Counted from the first letter of the stretch, positions 1 through 5,724 are shown. The stretch: 5,781 nt of DNA from an uncultured Tannerella sp. (GCA_938036405.1 CALHPT010000180.1:1-5781), one strand, 5' to 3'. Notes: generated from the sequence alone by a model not told the origin. Numbers and translations: made by a program.

Positions 1-174
1 GGGATCTATACGTTGTATGGAGTATGAAATAGATTCTGTTTTATAATCTATACGATGTATAGATTAAGAAATAGAGTCTGTTTTTGAGTTTATACGATGT
101 ATGAAGTCTGAAATAGACACTCTGTTTAACTTTATACGATGGATGGGTCGAGAAAAAGAGACTGTTTTTTCATC
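1..174. repeat. AT-rich 42-bp tandem repeat array, four units
   Basis: Four head-to-tail units begin at 7, 49, 91 and 133, each opening with TATACG and spaced exactly 42 bp. Shared blocks are TATACGATGTAT at the left end, GAAATAGA in the middle and CTGTTT near the right end. The first three units carry an ATAC-N3-GTAT dyad, which is broken in the fourth (GGAT). Bases 1-6 resemble the tail of another unit, so the array probably continues beyond the window. There are no unique spacers. The units stay open in one minus-strand frame because 42 is a multiple of 3, but no coding signal supports a protein. The role is unknown; a tandem protein-binding site or a dispersed intergenic repeat are both possible. 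Confidence 0.85.
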
Positions 175-233
175 CAGATTTTGTGTACTGATTGAACCGC
201 GATGAATTGACCTCATGTTTTGAGGGGCATGTT

Positions 234-317
234 CCAAAATTTGCCGCGGGAGGCACCTCTCTGGGCCTGCACGGCCCCAAACTCGTCGCGGGAGGTACTT
301 CGGAGCTGCTGCACCGA
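234..317. repeat. GC-rich 42-bp direct repeat, two copies
   Basis: Two adjacent 42-bp units, 234-275 and 276-317, agree at about two thirds of positions. The best-kept core is CGCGGGAGG followed by a T/C-A-C, with a second shared block CTGCAC near the right end. Its sequence is unrelated to the AT-rich array to its left, but the period is the same. It lies in the non-coding stretch downstream of the terminator of the outer-membrane protein gene. Function is unknown. Confidence 0.6.
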
Positions 318-345
318 CCGATGCGCGCCGCGTTGGGGAGACCGC

Positions 346-390
346 AAAAAAAGAGCAGGGAAGAAAGCGCTGCGGCTTTCTCCCCTGCTC
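346..390 (-). terminator. Rho-independent terminator of the outer-membrane protein gene
   Basis: On the minus strand the hairpin pairs GAGCAGGG (383-390 arm) with its complement at 353-360, passes one mismatch (361/382), then continues with 7 bp (362-368 with 375-381) around a 6-nt loop. It is followed on that strand by seven U (346-352 read in reverse). The stem starts about 70 nt past the stop codon of the gene at 461-1024. A 15-bp near-perfect stem plus a U-run is a textbook intrinsic terminator, and the direction is fixed by the T-run. Confidence 0.93.
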
Positions 391-460
391 TGCGATTAGC
401 ATGGTGCGCTCCGTAGAAAAGAGGCACCACAAGGTGTAATAGTTACGTCTGGACTTGAGA

Positions 461-1024
461 TTACTTCATCAAGCTCTTAGCACGAGCCTCCAGCTTCGAA
501 ACCGGGAGGTAGATCTGGAGACCAACGTTGAGCGAAAGTCCGTTCACGGAACCTTTGCCGAACTGTCCGTTGTAGAGAGCCAATGCTTCAAGCGCTACGT
601 GCTCGTTCAGGAAGTAAGCGTAGCCAGGACCAAAGTTGACGTTGAATCCAACTTCTGCACCCTGAACGCCACCCAGACCGACGCCGACTTCACCAAAGAA
701 GTGGCCTTCTTTCGGGCCAATCTCTACCTCTTTATTGCCGAGATAGTAACGACCGAAGCCATTGATGCCGTAGCTGAACGTGGTGTTACCACCGCGCTGT
801 CCGGTGAAACCGGCATTCACTTTGGCACCAAAGGCCAGGTTGTTCTGCACGAAGTAGCCTACACGCGGAGTGAGGTTGAGCGAGAAGTAGCTGCCGCTAC
901 CCAGACCGAACCGAATGTCGCCGATGCTTCCACCAACTAATACGCTACCTTTTTCAAGCTGTGCGTTTGCTGCTCCCAAGGAGCACAGTGCGATCATGAT
1001 CGCACTCATCAGAAATTTCTTCAT
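461..1024 (-). CDS. Small outer-membrane beta-barrel protein (porin/OmpX-like family)
   Basis: This 187-residue protein starts with a clear Sec signal peptide: positively charged MKK, a hydrophobic core (residues 5-17) and a likely signal peptidase I site after ANA (residue 21). No lipobox is seen. The mature part alternates hydrophobic and polar residues and is rich in Gly and aromatics. I count about eight amphipathic strands (roughly 26-33, 44-59, 62-74, 82-94, 107-120, 122-138, 143-152, 162-173), the size of an eight-stranded OmpA/OmpX-type barrel. The last strand ends LQIYL and is followed by an unusual 14-residue polar tail, so the usual C-terminal aromatic is not terminal. It has its own promoter and terminator and is probably monocistronic. 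The fold call is firm by pattern; the ligand or role is unknown. Confidence 0.85.
   Translation of the reverse strand: MKKFLMSAIMIALCSLGAANAQLEKGSVLVGGSIGDIRFGLGSGSYFSLNLTPRVGYFVQNNLAFGAKVNAGFTGQRGGNTTFSYGINGFGRYYLGNKEVEIGPKEGHFFGEVGVGLGGVQGAEVGFNVNFGPGYAYFLNEHVALEALALYNGQFGKGSVNGLSLNVGLQIYLPVSKLEARAKSLMK
987..1006. repeat. Perfect 20-bp palindrome in signal-peptide codons
   Basis: AGTGCGATCATGATCGCACT is its own reverse complement over all 20 bases, with no spacer. It covers codons 7-13 of the outer-membrane protein gene. In mRNA it could form an 8-bp hairpin with a 4-nt loop soon after the start codon, or dimerise. Confidence 0.9.
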
Positions 1025-1094
1025 ACTCTGTGTACTTGTTCTTATTGTTTTTTTTCTCCTACTCTATTGTATGGCTTTTCGGATTCCGCCGCCG

Positions 1095-1125
1095 CAAAAG
1101 TATGCGTTTTTGAAAAGCTTCCAGA
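1095..1125 (-). promoter_or_regulatory. Bacteroidota-type promoter of the outer-membrane protein gene
   Basis: On the minus strand TACTTTTG (1095-1102) matches the -7 consensus TAnnTTTG exactly. TCTG (1122-1125) is a one-mismatch -33 TTTG element, with a 19-bp spacer. The predicted transcription start is near 1088, giving a 5' untranslated region of about 64 nt. That leader contains an A8 run (1048-1055). It has an AGGAG too far upstream of the start codon to act as a ribosome site. Confidence 0.7.
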
Positions 1126-1149
1126 GTGCGTCTGGGCGGGGGGGGAAGT

Positions 1150-1767
1150 TTAGAGGTCGATGGCGCCTCGGCCTTGCCGCAGGATGGTGAAGGGTTGGGT
1201 GGTGCAATCGACGACGGTGGATCCCTCGCTACTGCCGATGCCGCCGTCGATGACGATGTCGACGCGGCCGTCGAATTTTTCGTGGATGAGTTCGGGGTCG
1301 GTGAGATATTCCGGCTCCTCGTCTTCGCTGGCGGGGTCGCGGACGGACATGGTCAGGAGGGGGTTGCCCAGCGTGCGGACAAGCTCGCGGGCGATGGCAT
1401 TGTCGGGGATGCGCAGGCCCACTTCGCGCCGACTCTTGTAGATGCGTGGCAGGTCGGCCCCGGCGGGCAGGATGAAGGTGAAGGCGCCGGGCAGATGGTG
1501 TTTGAGGAGCTTGAAGGCGTCGTTGTCCATGCGCGTGTAGGCCCCGGCCTCGGAGAGGTCGTGGCAGACGATGGAGAGCTTGCTCTTTTGCGGGTCGACG
1601 CCCTTGATGCGACAGATGCGCTCCACGGCGCGGACGTTGAAGGCGTCGCAACCGATGGCGTAGAGCGTGTCGGTGGGGTAGATGACGAGTCCGCCGTCGC
1701 GTAGGGTGTCGGCGGCGCAGTCCAGATCTTTCTGGTTGGGGTTGTCGGGGTAAATCTTCAAAAGCAT
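1150..1767 (-). CDS. Sua5/YciO/YrdC-family protein, YciO-like
   Basis: This 205-residue single-domain protein belongs to the family whose members TsaC/Sua5 make threonylcarbamoyl-AMP from threonine, bicarbonate and ATP for tRNA t6A37 synthesis. Visible family blocks are YPTDT (30-34), KSKLSI (61-66), PGAFTFIL (93-100), VGLRIPDN (116-123), STVVD (183-187) and the terminal ILRQGRG (195-201). The start (IYPDNPNQ), overall length and block layout resemble E. coli YciO (206 aa) more than TsaC. The SAN-type motif of TsaC is replaced by TMSVRDP (139-145), as in YciO-type proteins. It lacks the C-terminal Sua5 domain. Whether it is the cell's t6A enzyme or a YciO paralogue of uncertain function cannot be decided here. 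It is transcribed from its own promoter, divergently from the ketoreductase gene. Confidence 0.9.
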   Translation of the reverse strand: MLLKIYPDNPNQKDLDCAADTLRDGGLVIYPTDTLYAIGCDAFNVRAVERICRIKGVDPQKSKLSIVCHDLSEAGAYTRMDNDAFKLLKHHLPGAFTFILPAGADLPRIYKSRREVGLRIPDNAIARELVRTLGNPLLTMSVRDPASEDEEPEYLTDPELIHEKFDGRVDIVIDGGIGSSEGSTVVDCTTQPFTILRQGRGAIDL

Positions 1768-1793
1768 GGTCAGGGAGTGTTTGATTAGGGTGC

Positions 1794-1801
1794 CAAAAGT
1801 A
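1794..1801 (-). promoter_or_regulatory. -7 box of the YciO-like gene promoter
   Basis: TACTTTTG on the minus strand is a perfect TAnnTTTG match. The predicted start of transcription is near 1787, about 20 nt before the ATG at 1767. No good -33 TTTG is visible at the usual distance, so the upstream element is weak or degenerate. Confidence 0.6.
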
Positions 1802-1838
1802 GAGACTTTGGATAGCGGCGCATCTGCGGCCCTGTGGA

Positions 1839-1892
1839 CAAGGCGCAGGTGCGGTCAGACGCTTCATGTCTGCCCCCTTACCTGCGCTCTTG
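1839..1892. repeat. Nested inverted repeat between divergent promoters
   Basis: The outer arms CAAGGCGCAGGT (1839-1850) and ACCTGCGC-T-CTTG (1880-1892) pair over 12 bp with one bulged T at 1888. Inside, GGTCAGAC (1853-1860) pairs with GTCTGCCC (1868-1875) with one mismatch and a 7-nt loop. It lies upstream of both predicted promoters, so it is more likely an operator or remnant element than a terminator. No U-run follows on either strand. Confidence 0.55.
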
Positions 1893-1949
1893 GGGCCTTG
1901 CCGTGTGCCTGGCTTGGCATGGGCGCTGTTCCGCGGCTCATCTCCCTCT

Positions 1950-1965
1950 TTTGAGGCTCCTCAAA
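1950..1965. promoter_or_regulatory. 16-bp dyad, candidate operator of the pigment operon
   Basis: TTTGAGG and CCTCAAA are perfect 7-bp inverted arms separated by CT. The dyad ends about 60 bp before the predicted -7 box of the ketoreductase operon, a reasonable place for an activator site. The binding protein is unknown. Confidence 0.4.
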
Positions 1966-2005
1966 TCGGCTTTGGAAGTGCGATTTACCCGCATCAGAAG
2001 CCCCA

Positions 2006-2034
2006 ATTGCCGTATGGCATTTTTTCTACTTTTG
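2006..2034 (+). promoter_or_regulatory. Promoter of the ketoreductase-led operon
   Basis: TACTTTTG (2027-2034) matches TAnnTTTG exactly. ATTG (2006-2009) is a possible -33 element with a 17-bp spacer, slightly short. Predicted transcription start is near 2041, about 45 nt before the ATG at 2087. No other promoter match is evident up to the end of the dehydratase gene, so this one probably drives the whole run of genes. Confidence 0.65.
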
Positions 2035-2086
2035 CGCCCGCTCCATCCGTAGATGGGCGATTATTAGTAAGATAAGCAGAGTGGTT

Positions 2087-2815
2087 ATGACGAAATACGC
2101 ATTGGTTACGGGGGGCTCGCGAGGTATCGGGCGGGCCGTTTGCATGGAGCTGGCGGCCGCGGGATATGCGGTGCTGATCAATTGTCGGTCAAACGTTGAA
2201 GCGGCCTCCGCCGTCGAGGCCGAGATCGTCTCCGCAGGCGGCCAGGCAGAAGTGATCCCCTTCGATGTGGCCGACGCCGCTGCGGTGGACGCTGCCCTGG
2301 AGGCTTGGGAGGCACGTCACCCGGACGATGCGATCGAGGTGTTGGTCAACAATGCCGGCATTCGTCAAGACGCAATGATGATCTTCATGCCAGATGCCGC
2401 TTGGCACGACGTGATGAACACGTCGGTCGACGGCTTTTTTTATGTCACCCGTCGCGTGCTGAAGGGGATGCTGATGCGTCGCCGTGGGCACATCATTAAC
2501 ATGGTATCGCTCTCCGGACTGAAGGGCATGCCGGGCCAGACGAACTATTCGGCGGCGAAGGCGGCCGTGATCGGCGCCACAAAGGCCCTGGCGCAAGAGG
2601 TGGCCCGACGAAACGTGACGGTGAATGCCGTCGCCCCGGGCTTCATCACGACGGACATGACGAAGGATCTGGACGAGGCGACGCTGAAGCAAACCGTCCC
2701 CGCGGGGCGCTTCGGACGACCGGAAGAGGTGGCTGCGCTCGTCAGTTTCTTGGCCTCGGATCGGGCGGCATATATCACGGGGCAGGTGATATCCATCAAC
2801 GGAGGCTTAATGTGA
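2087..2815 (+). CDS. 3-oxoacyl-[ACP] reductase, FabG-type SDR
   Basis: This 242-residue classical short-chain dehydrogenase is of the type that reduces beta-ketoacyl-ACP to 3-hydroxyacyl-ACP with NAD(P)H. Visible motifs: cofactor loop TGGSRGIG (8-15), NNAG (88-91), and the catalytic tetrad Asn111, Ser141, Tyr154 and Lys158 (YSAAK). The PG after the catalytic strand is at 184-185 and the C-terminus is GQVISINGG. All active-site residues are present. An in-frame GTG at 2081 would add two residues; ATG 2087 is chosen because MTKYALVTGG fits the family start. It opens the operon, behind a predicted promoter and 136 nt before a stand-alone acyl carrier protein. That setting suggests a dedicated ketoreductase for a polyene chain (ApeQ-like role) rather than the housekeeping fatty-acid FabG. 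The specialised role is inferred from context. Confidence 0.92.
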   Translation: MTKYALVTGGSRGIGRAVCMELAAAGYAVLINCRSNVEAASAVEAEIVSAGGQAEVIPFDVADAAAVDAALEAWEARHPDDAIEVLVNNAGIRQDAMMIFMPDAAWHDVMNTSVDGFFYVTRRVLKGMLMRRRGHIINMVSLSGLKGMPGQTNYSAAKAAVIGATKALAQEVARRNVTVNAVAPGFITTDMTKDLDEATLKQTVPAGRFGRPEEVAALVSFLASDRAAYITGQVISINGGLM

Positions 2816-2951
2816 GGCATTGGATAGCAACGCATCAGCCCGTCGCGCTGTGCATCTCCGTGGCATATTCCATGAAGCGCCCTCCCCGGGAGGCTATGAA
2901 TAGGTATAGAGCGCATGCACGAAACAATCAAACAAAGACTTTAGATAGAAA
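2816..2951 (+). other. 136-nt gap with a short GC-rich dyad
   Basis: This is the widest gap within the plus-strand run. It contains CCTCCC-C-GGGAGG (2881-2893), a 13-bp dyad with no downstream U-run. I find no TAnnTTTG box. A nine-codon frame (MHETIKQRL, 2915-2944) ends 7 nt before the carrier-protein start and is probably fortuitous. Read-through from the ketoreductase gene is the simplest reading. Confidence 0.4.
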
Positions 2952-3191
2952 ATGGAAAGAAGAGAGATCGAAGAGAAGGTGAACGACTTCCTGGTGGAAG
3001 AGATGGAGATCGAGGCGGATAAGATCGCGCCCGATGCACTGCTGAAGGAGGATCTGGGGCTGGATAGCCTGGACTTTGTCGACATCGTTGTGATCGTCGA
3101 GCGGACGTTCGGCTTCAAGATCAAACCCGAAGAGATGGCCGACGTGAAGACCGTGAAGACCTTCTATGACTATATCGAATCGAAACTATAA
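2952..3191 (+). CDS. Acyl carrier protein
   Basis: This 79-residue acidic, mostly helical protein carries the phosphopantetheine attachment motif GLDSLD, with the modified serine at residue 39. Its length and four-helix layout are normal for a free-standing type II ACP. It would hold the growing chain as a thioester while the ketoreductase, dehydratase and (unseen) ketosynthases act on it. The sequence around the motif (EDLGLDSLDFVDIV) is typical, so it should be a functional substrate for a phosphopantetheinyl transferase. The start has only an A-rich leader and no Shine-Dalgarno sequence. Its position between a ketoreductase and an acyltransferase, away from a visible fabF, argues for a pathway-specific ACP rather than AcpP. 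Confidence 0.95.
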   Translation: MERREIEEKVNDFLVEEMEIEADKIAPDALLKEDLGLDSLDFVDIVVIVERTFGFKIKPEEMADVKTVKTFYDYIESKL

Positions 3192-3221
3192 CGCGGCATC
3201 CCAGAGAGTAGGCACGGCGTG

Positions 3222-4130
3222 ATGGTGAGGAAAAGCGAAGAGTGGAACGGGGTGACGGGCGGGACGACGCTCGGACAGAAGGCTATGAAGGCCATGCTGT
3301 CCATCTTCGACGTCCGTATCGGCTATGCCATCATGGCCTTCATCGTCCCCTTCTACATGCTCTTTCATAACAAGGGCTACCGCGCTATCTATGGCTACTT
3401 CCGCCGTCAACACGGCTATTCGCCCGTCAAAGCCTTCCTCAAAACATACCACAATCACTTCCTCTTCGGGCAAGCCATGCTCGATCGCTTCTCGGTCTAT
3501 GCGGGGCGAAACAAGTTCCGCGTCGACAACCCGGACAATCCCCTCTTCCTCTCCATGCTCGAGCGGCCCGAAGGCTGCATTGTAGCCAGCGCCCACGTGG
3601 GCAACCCGGAGCTGAGTGGCTACCTGCTGGGCAAACAGCAGAAGCGCATCAATTGCCTTATCTACGGGGGTGAGGCAAAGGAGGTGCAGAAGAATCGCGT
3701 CAAAATTTTAGAGCGGAATAATATCCGCGCTATTCCCGTCTCCGATGATCTGTCGCACATCTTTCTCATCAACGAGGCGTTGACTGCCGGCGAGATGGTG
3801 AGCATGCCGTGCGACCGGACGTTGGGCAGCAATAAGAGCGTGACGTGCGACTTCCTTCGCGGCCGTGCTGACTTCCCCATCGGGGCTTTCGTGCTGGCGC
3901 AGCAATTCAGTGTGCCCGTGTTGGCGATGTTCGTGCTGAAGGTCTCATCGTCGCTCTATCGGATTCACGTCCGCCGCATCCCCTCGCCCACGGAAGGAAC
4001 GAAGCGCGAACGCATCGAGGCGATGACTCGCTCCTATGCCCGAGAACTCGAAAGCATCGTGCGGCGTTACCCCGAACAATGGTTTAACTTTTATACGTTC
4101 TGGAAAGATGAAAATGTCTCCCGCTCTTGA
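3222..4130 (+). CDS. LpxL/HtrB-family acyltransferase
   Basis: This 302-residue protein is of the lysophospholipid/lipid A acyltransferase superfamily. An N-terminal hydrophobic segment (about 33-47) suits inner-membrane anchoring facing the cytosol. The catalytic H-X4-E is at His125 to Glu130 (HVGNPE). The following blocks are typical: MPCDR (195-199), then DFLRGRADFPIGAF, and the C-terminal PEQWFNFYTFW (284-294). In lipid A synthesis such enzymes move an acyl group from ACP to a sugar lipid; in aryl polyene clusters the homologue is thought to attach the ACP-bound polyene to its membrane anchor. A GTG at 3219 directly precedes the ATG at 3222; ATG is preferred. The gene follows the ACP by 30 nt and overlaps the methyltransferase, so the product probably acts in the same pathway and not in general lipid A synthesis. 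Confidence 0.88.
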   Translation: MVRKSEEWNGVTGGTTLGQKAMKAMLSIFDVRIGYAIMAFIVPFYMLFHNKGYRAIYGYFRRQHGYSPVKAFLKTYHNHFLFGQAMLDRFSVYAGRNKFRVDNPDNPLFLSMLERPEGCIVASAHVGNPELSGYLLGKQQKRINCLIYGGEAKEVQKNRVKILERNNIRAIPVSDDLSHIFLINEALTAGEMVSMPCDRTLGSNKSVTCDFLRGRADFPIGAFVLAQQFSVPVLAMFVLKVSSSLYRIHVRRIPSPTEGTKRERIEAMTRSYARELESIVRRYPEQWFNFYTFWKDENVSRS

Positions 4131-5208
4131 GCGGACTTTTACGAAGGACCGGATGAGGATCCTCGAAGCGCAACGGCGCGCTCACGAGATCGCCTTCGCC
4201 CCGGTCACCTTTCAGGTGGCACGACTCATGCGCAAGTTCGGCCTTTTCGCTCTGCTAAATGAGGCGCGCCAAGGCTTGACGCTCGATGAGATCACCGAAC
4301 GCGCCACACCGCTCTCTCATTACGCGGTGCAGGTGCTTCTCGAATCGGCGCTCACGGCCGGGATGGTCAGCTGTGCCGACGATCGGTTTGTACTATCTAA
4401 GCTGGGCTGGATCTTGCTGACCGACCCACTTATCGCCGTCAATATCGACTTCAATCACGACGTGAACTACCTCGGCATGCACCGCATGGAGCAGGCATTG
4501 CTGGAGGGTAAGCCCGAAGGCTTGCGTGTGTTCGGTGAGTGGAAGACGGTCTACGAAGGCCTCTCCGAACTGCCCGATCCGGCACGCGAGAGTTGGTTCC
4601 GCTTCGATCACTTCTACTCCGACCACTCCTTCGACGAGGCTTTGGAAATCGTTTTTGCCCGTCGGCCGAAACGGTTGTTCGATGTCGGTGGCAATACAGG
4701 TCGGTGGGCTGCACGCTGTGTGGACTATGACTCGGACGTGCATGTGACGATCATGGATCTGCCGCAACAACTCGAGATGGTACGCCAACAGATGGCTGAC
4801 CGTCGTGGTGCCGATCGCATCGAGGGGTATGCGATCGATCTGCTCGACGCTTCCGCTCCCTTCCCCACGGGTGCGGACGTGATCTGGATGAGTCAGTTCC
4901 TCGATTGCTTCTCGGAAAGCGAGATCACAAGCATCGTGCGGCGTGCAGCCGAGGCGATGACGGACGATGCGCGACTCTTCGTTATGGAGACGCTCTGGGA
5001 TAGACAGTCGAACGACATCGCAGCGTTCTGCCTCACGCAGATCAGCCTTTACTTCACCGTCATGGCCAATGGCAACAGCAAGATGTATCACTCTGACGAC
5101 CTCATCCGTTGCATCAACGCTGGCGGATTGGAGGTGGAGACGATCCACGACGGATTGAAGGGCGGCCATTCCATCCTTGTCTGTCGGAAGCCCGGTGTGC
5201 GGTCATGA
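4108..5208 (+). CDS. SAM-dependent methyltransferase, O-methyltransferase fold
   Basis: This 366-residue protein combines an N-terminal winged-helix dimerisation region (about 28-110, with LTLDEITERA and the VLLESALTAGMV helix) and a class I SAM domain. SAM-binding signs are DVGGNTG (192-198), the acidic strand end DLP at Asp217, and DLLD near 244. The layout matches plant/bacterial COMT-like O-methyltransferases. The HDW motif that carries the catalytic histidine there appears here as LDCF (265-268), with Asp at the histidine position. In aryl polyene and flexirubin pathways a methyltransferase modifies the aryl head group, and that is the likely role. The start overlaps the acyltransferase gene by 23 bp. 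A GGAAAG lies 6 nt before an alternative ATG at 4114, which would remove two residues. The stop overlaps the next start. Confidence 0.88.
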   Translation: MKMSPALERTFTKDRMRILEAQRRAHEIAFAPVTFQVARLMRKFGLFALLNEARQGLTLDEITERATPLSHYAVQVLLESALTAGMVSCADDRFVLSKLGWILLTDPLIAVNIDFNHDVNYLGMHRMEQALLEGKPEGLRVFGEWKTVYEGLSELPDPARESWFRFDHFYSDHSFDEALEIVFARRPKRLFDVGGNTGRWAARCVDYDSDVHVTIMDLPQQLEMVRQQMADRRGADRIEGYAIDLLDASAPFPTGADVIWMSQFLDCFSESEITSIVRRAAEAMTDDARLFVMETLWDRQSNDIAAFCLTQISLYFTVMANGNSKMYHSDDLIRCINAGGLEVETIHDGLKGGHSILVCRKPGVRS

Positions 5209-5651
5209 TCCGTCCCTTTGACATCCTTGACCTGCTGCCGCAGCGTCCGCCTTTCGTTATGGTCGACCGGCTGATCTACTACGACCCGATCGTAGCCCGG
5301 TCGGAGTTCACCCTACGCCCTGACAACATCTTCTGCACCGAGGATGGGCGCGTGGAGGAAGCACTCCTGGTGGAGGTCATCGCGCAGACATGCGCTGCAC
5401 GGATGGGCTATCGCGAGAAGACGGAGCCGCAGCGCGACGGTGTCGTTAAGATCGGCTTCATCGGCATGATCCGTCCGCTGCACATCCTCCGTGCGCCCCG
5501 CATGGGTGAGACGCTCACAACGACTGTCGAGGTGAAGGAAGATGTCTTCTCCACCACGCTCGTGGAGACGTGCGTCAAGGTGGGCGATGAGACCATCGCC
5601 ACGTGCAGCATGAAGATCTTCCTGACCGACCGTGTGCCGACTACGGCCTAA
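5205..5651 (+). CDS. Hot-dog 3-hydroxyacyl-ACP dehydratase, FabZ/ApeP-like
   Basis: This 148-residue protein starts like FabZ (DLLPQRPPFVMVDR, 9-22). It then has the long hot-dog helix EALLVEVIAQTCAARMG (52-68) and the beta-sheet part, including a FIGMIRPLHI strand. Glu57 in VEVIAQ aligns with the catalytic acid of FabZ. The catalytic-His loop of FabZ (GHFPG) is absent and replaced by RPDNIFCTEDGR (38-49). This fits the ApeP-like dehydratases of aryl polyene clusters, which work with a second hot-dog partner; that comparison is from memory of the family. It would remove water from 3-hydroxyacyl-ACP to make each polyene double bond. The ATG start overlaps the methyltransferase stop as ATGA (5205-5208), so translational coupling is likely. 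An upstream in-frame ATG at 5109 lies deep in the methyltransferase and is unlikely. Confidence 0.87.
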   Translation: MIRPFDILDLLPQRPPFVMVDRLIYYDPIVARSEFTLRPDNIFCTEDGRVEEALLVEVIAQTCAARMGYREKTEPQRDGVVKIGFIGMIRPLHILRAPRMGETLTTTVEVKEDVFSTTLVETCVKVGDETIATCSMKIFLTDRVPTTA

Positions 5652-5678
5652 AGTTCTGACTACATACAAACCGTAAAC

Positions 5679-5724
5679 TACGAGTTACGAGTATCCGGCA
5701 CTTGTGGCTCTCTAACTCGTAACT
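5679..5724 (+). repeat. Inverted heptamer repeat before the last gene
   Basis: TACGAGT occurs twice in tandem (5679-5685, 5686-5692). The 10-bp arm AGTTACGAGT (5683-5692) is exactly complementary to ACTCGTAACT (5715-5724), with 22 nt between. The right arm ends 9 nt before the next start codon, so an RNA hairpin could cover the ribosome-binding region. No U-run follows directly, so it is not a clear terminator. Confidence 0.75.

Larger units (their letters stand above)
1768..2086. other. Divergent intergenic region, 319 bp
   Basis: This gap separates the minus-strand YciO-like gene from the plus-strand biosynthetic operon. It holds one -7 box for each direction and, between them, an imperfect nested inverted repeat (1839-1892) and a 16-bp dyad (1950-1965). 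A weaker stem pairs GGCTT (1968-1972) with AAGCC (1998-2002) and encloses TGCG/CGCA. Short open frames here show no start context, homology or codon bias that I recognise, so I see no gene. Confidence 0.6.

Noticed and set aside
1..174. CRISPR array
   Set aside because: The units are contiguous and degenerate with no unique spacers, and no cas gene is near.
64..432. 122-codon minus-strand open frame across the repeats and the terminator
   Set aside because: It runs through the intrinsic terminator and both repeat families. It stays open because the repeats are 14 codons long, and it shows no signal peptide, domain or ribosome site.
455..940. 161-codon plus-strand open frame
   Set aside because: It is antisense to the outer-membrane barrel gene, which has a signal peptide, promoter and terminator.
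1229..1867. 212-codon minus-strand open frame
   Set aside because: It is out of frame over the clear YciO-like gene. Its Arg/His/Pro-rich low-complexity translation is typical of a shadow in GC-rich DNA.
1834..2075. Small plus-strand genes in the divergent region
   Set aside because: Three overlapping open frames show no homology or start context and overlap the inverted repeats and promoter.
2189..2692. Minus-strand open frame within the ketoreductase
   Set aside because: The plus strand encodes a complete SDR with all catalytic residues; the antisense frame shows no recognisable domain.
2881..2893. Terminator after the ketoreductase gene
   Set aside because: The CCTCCC/GGGAGG dyad has a 1-nt centre and no following U-run, so it would make a poor terminator.
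2915..2944. Nine-codon leader peptide before the ACP gene
   Set aside because: It is short, has no ribosome site and no run of regulatory codons, and the gap has no attenuator-like terminator with a U-run.
4393..5169. 258-codon minus-strand open frame
   Set aside because: It is antisense to the methyltransferase and its translation lacks any family motif; GC-rich coding strands often leave such open antisense frames.
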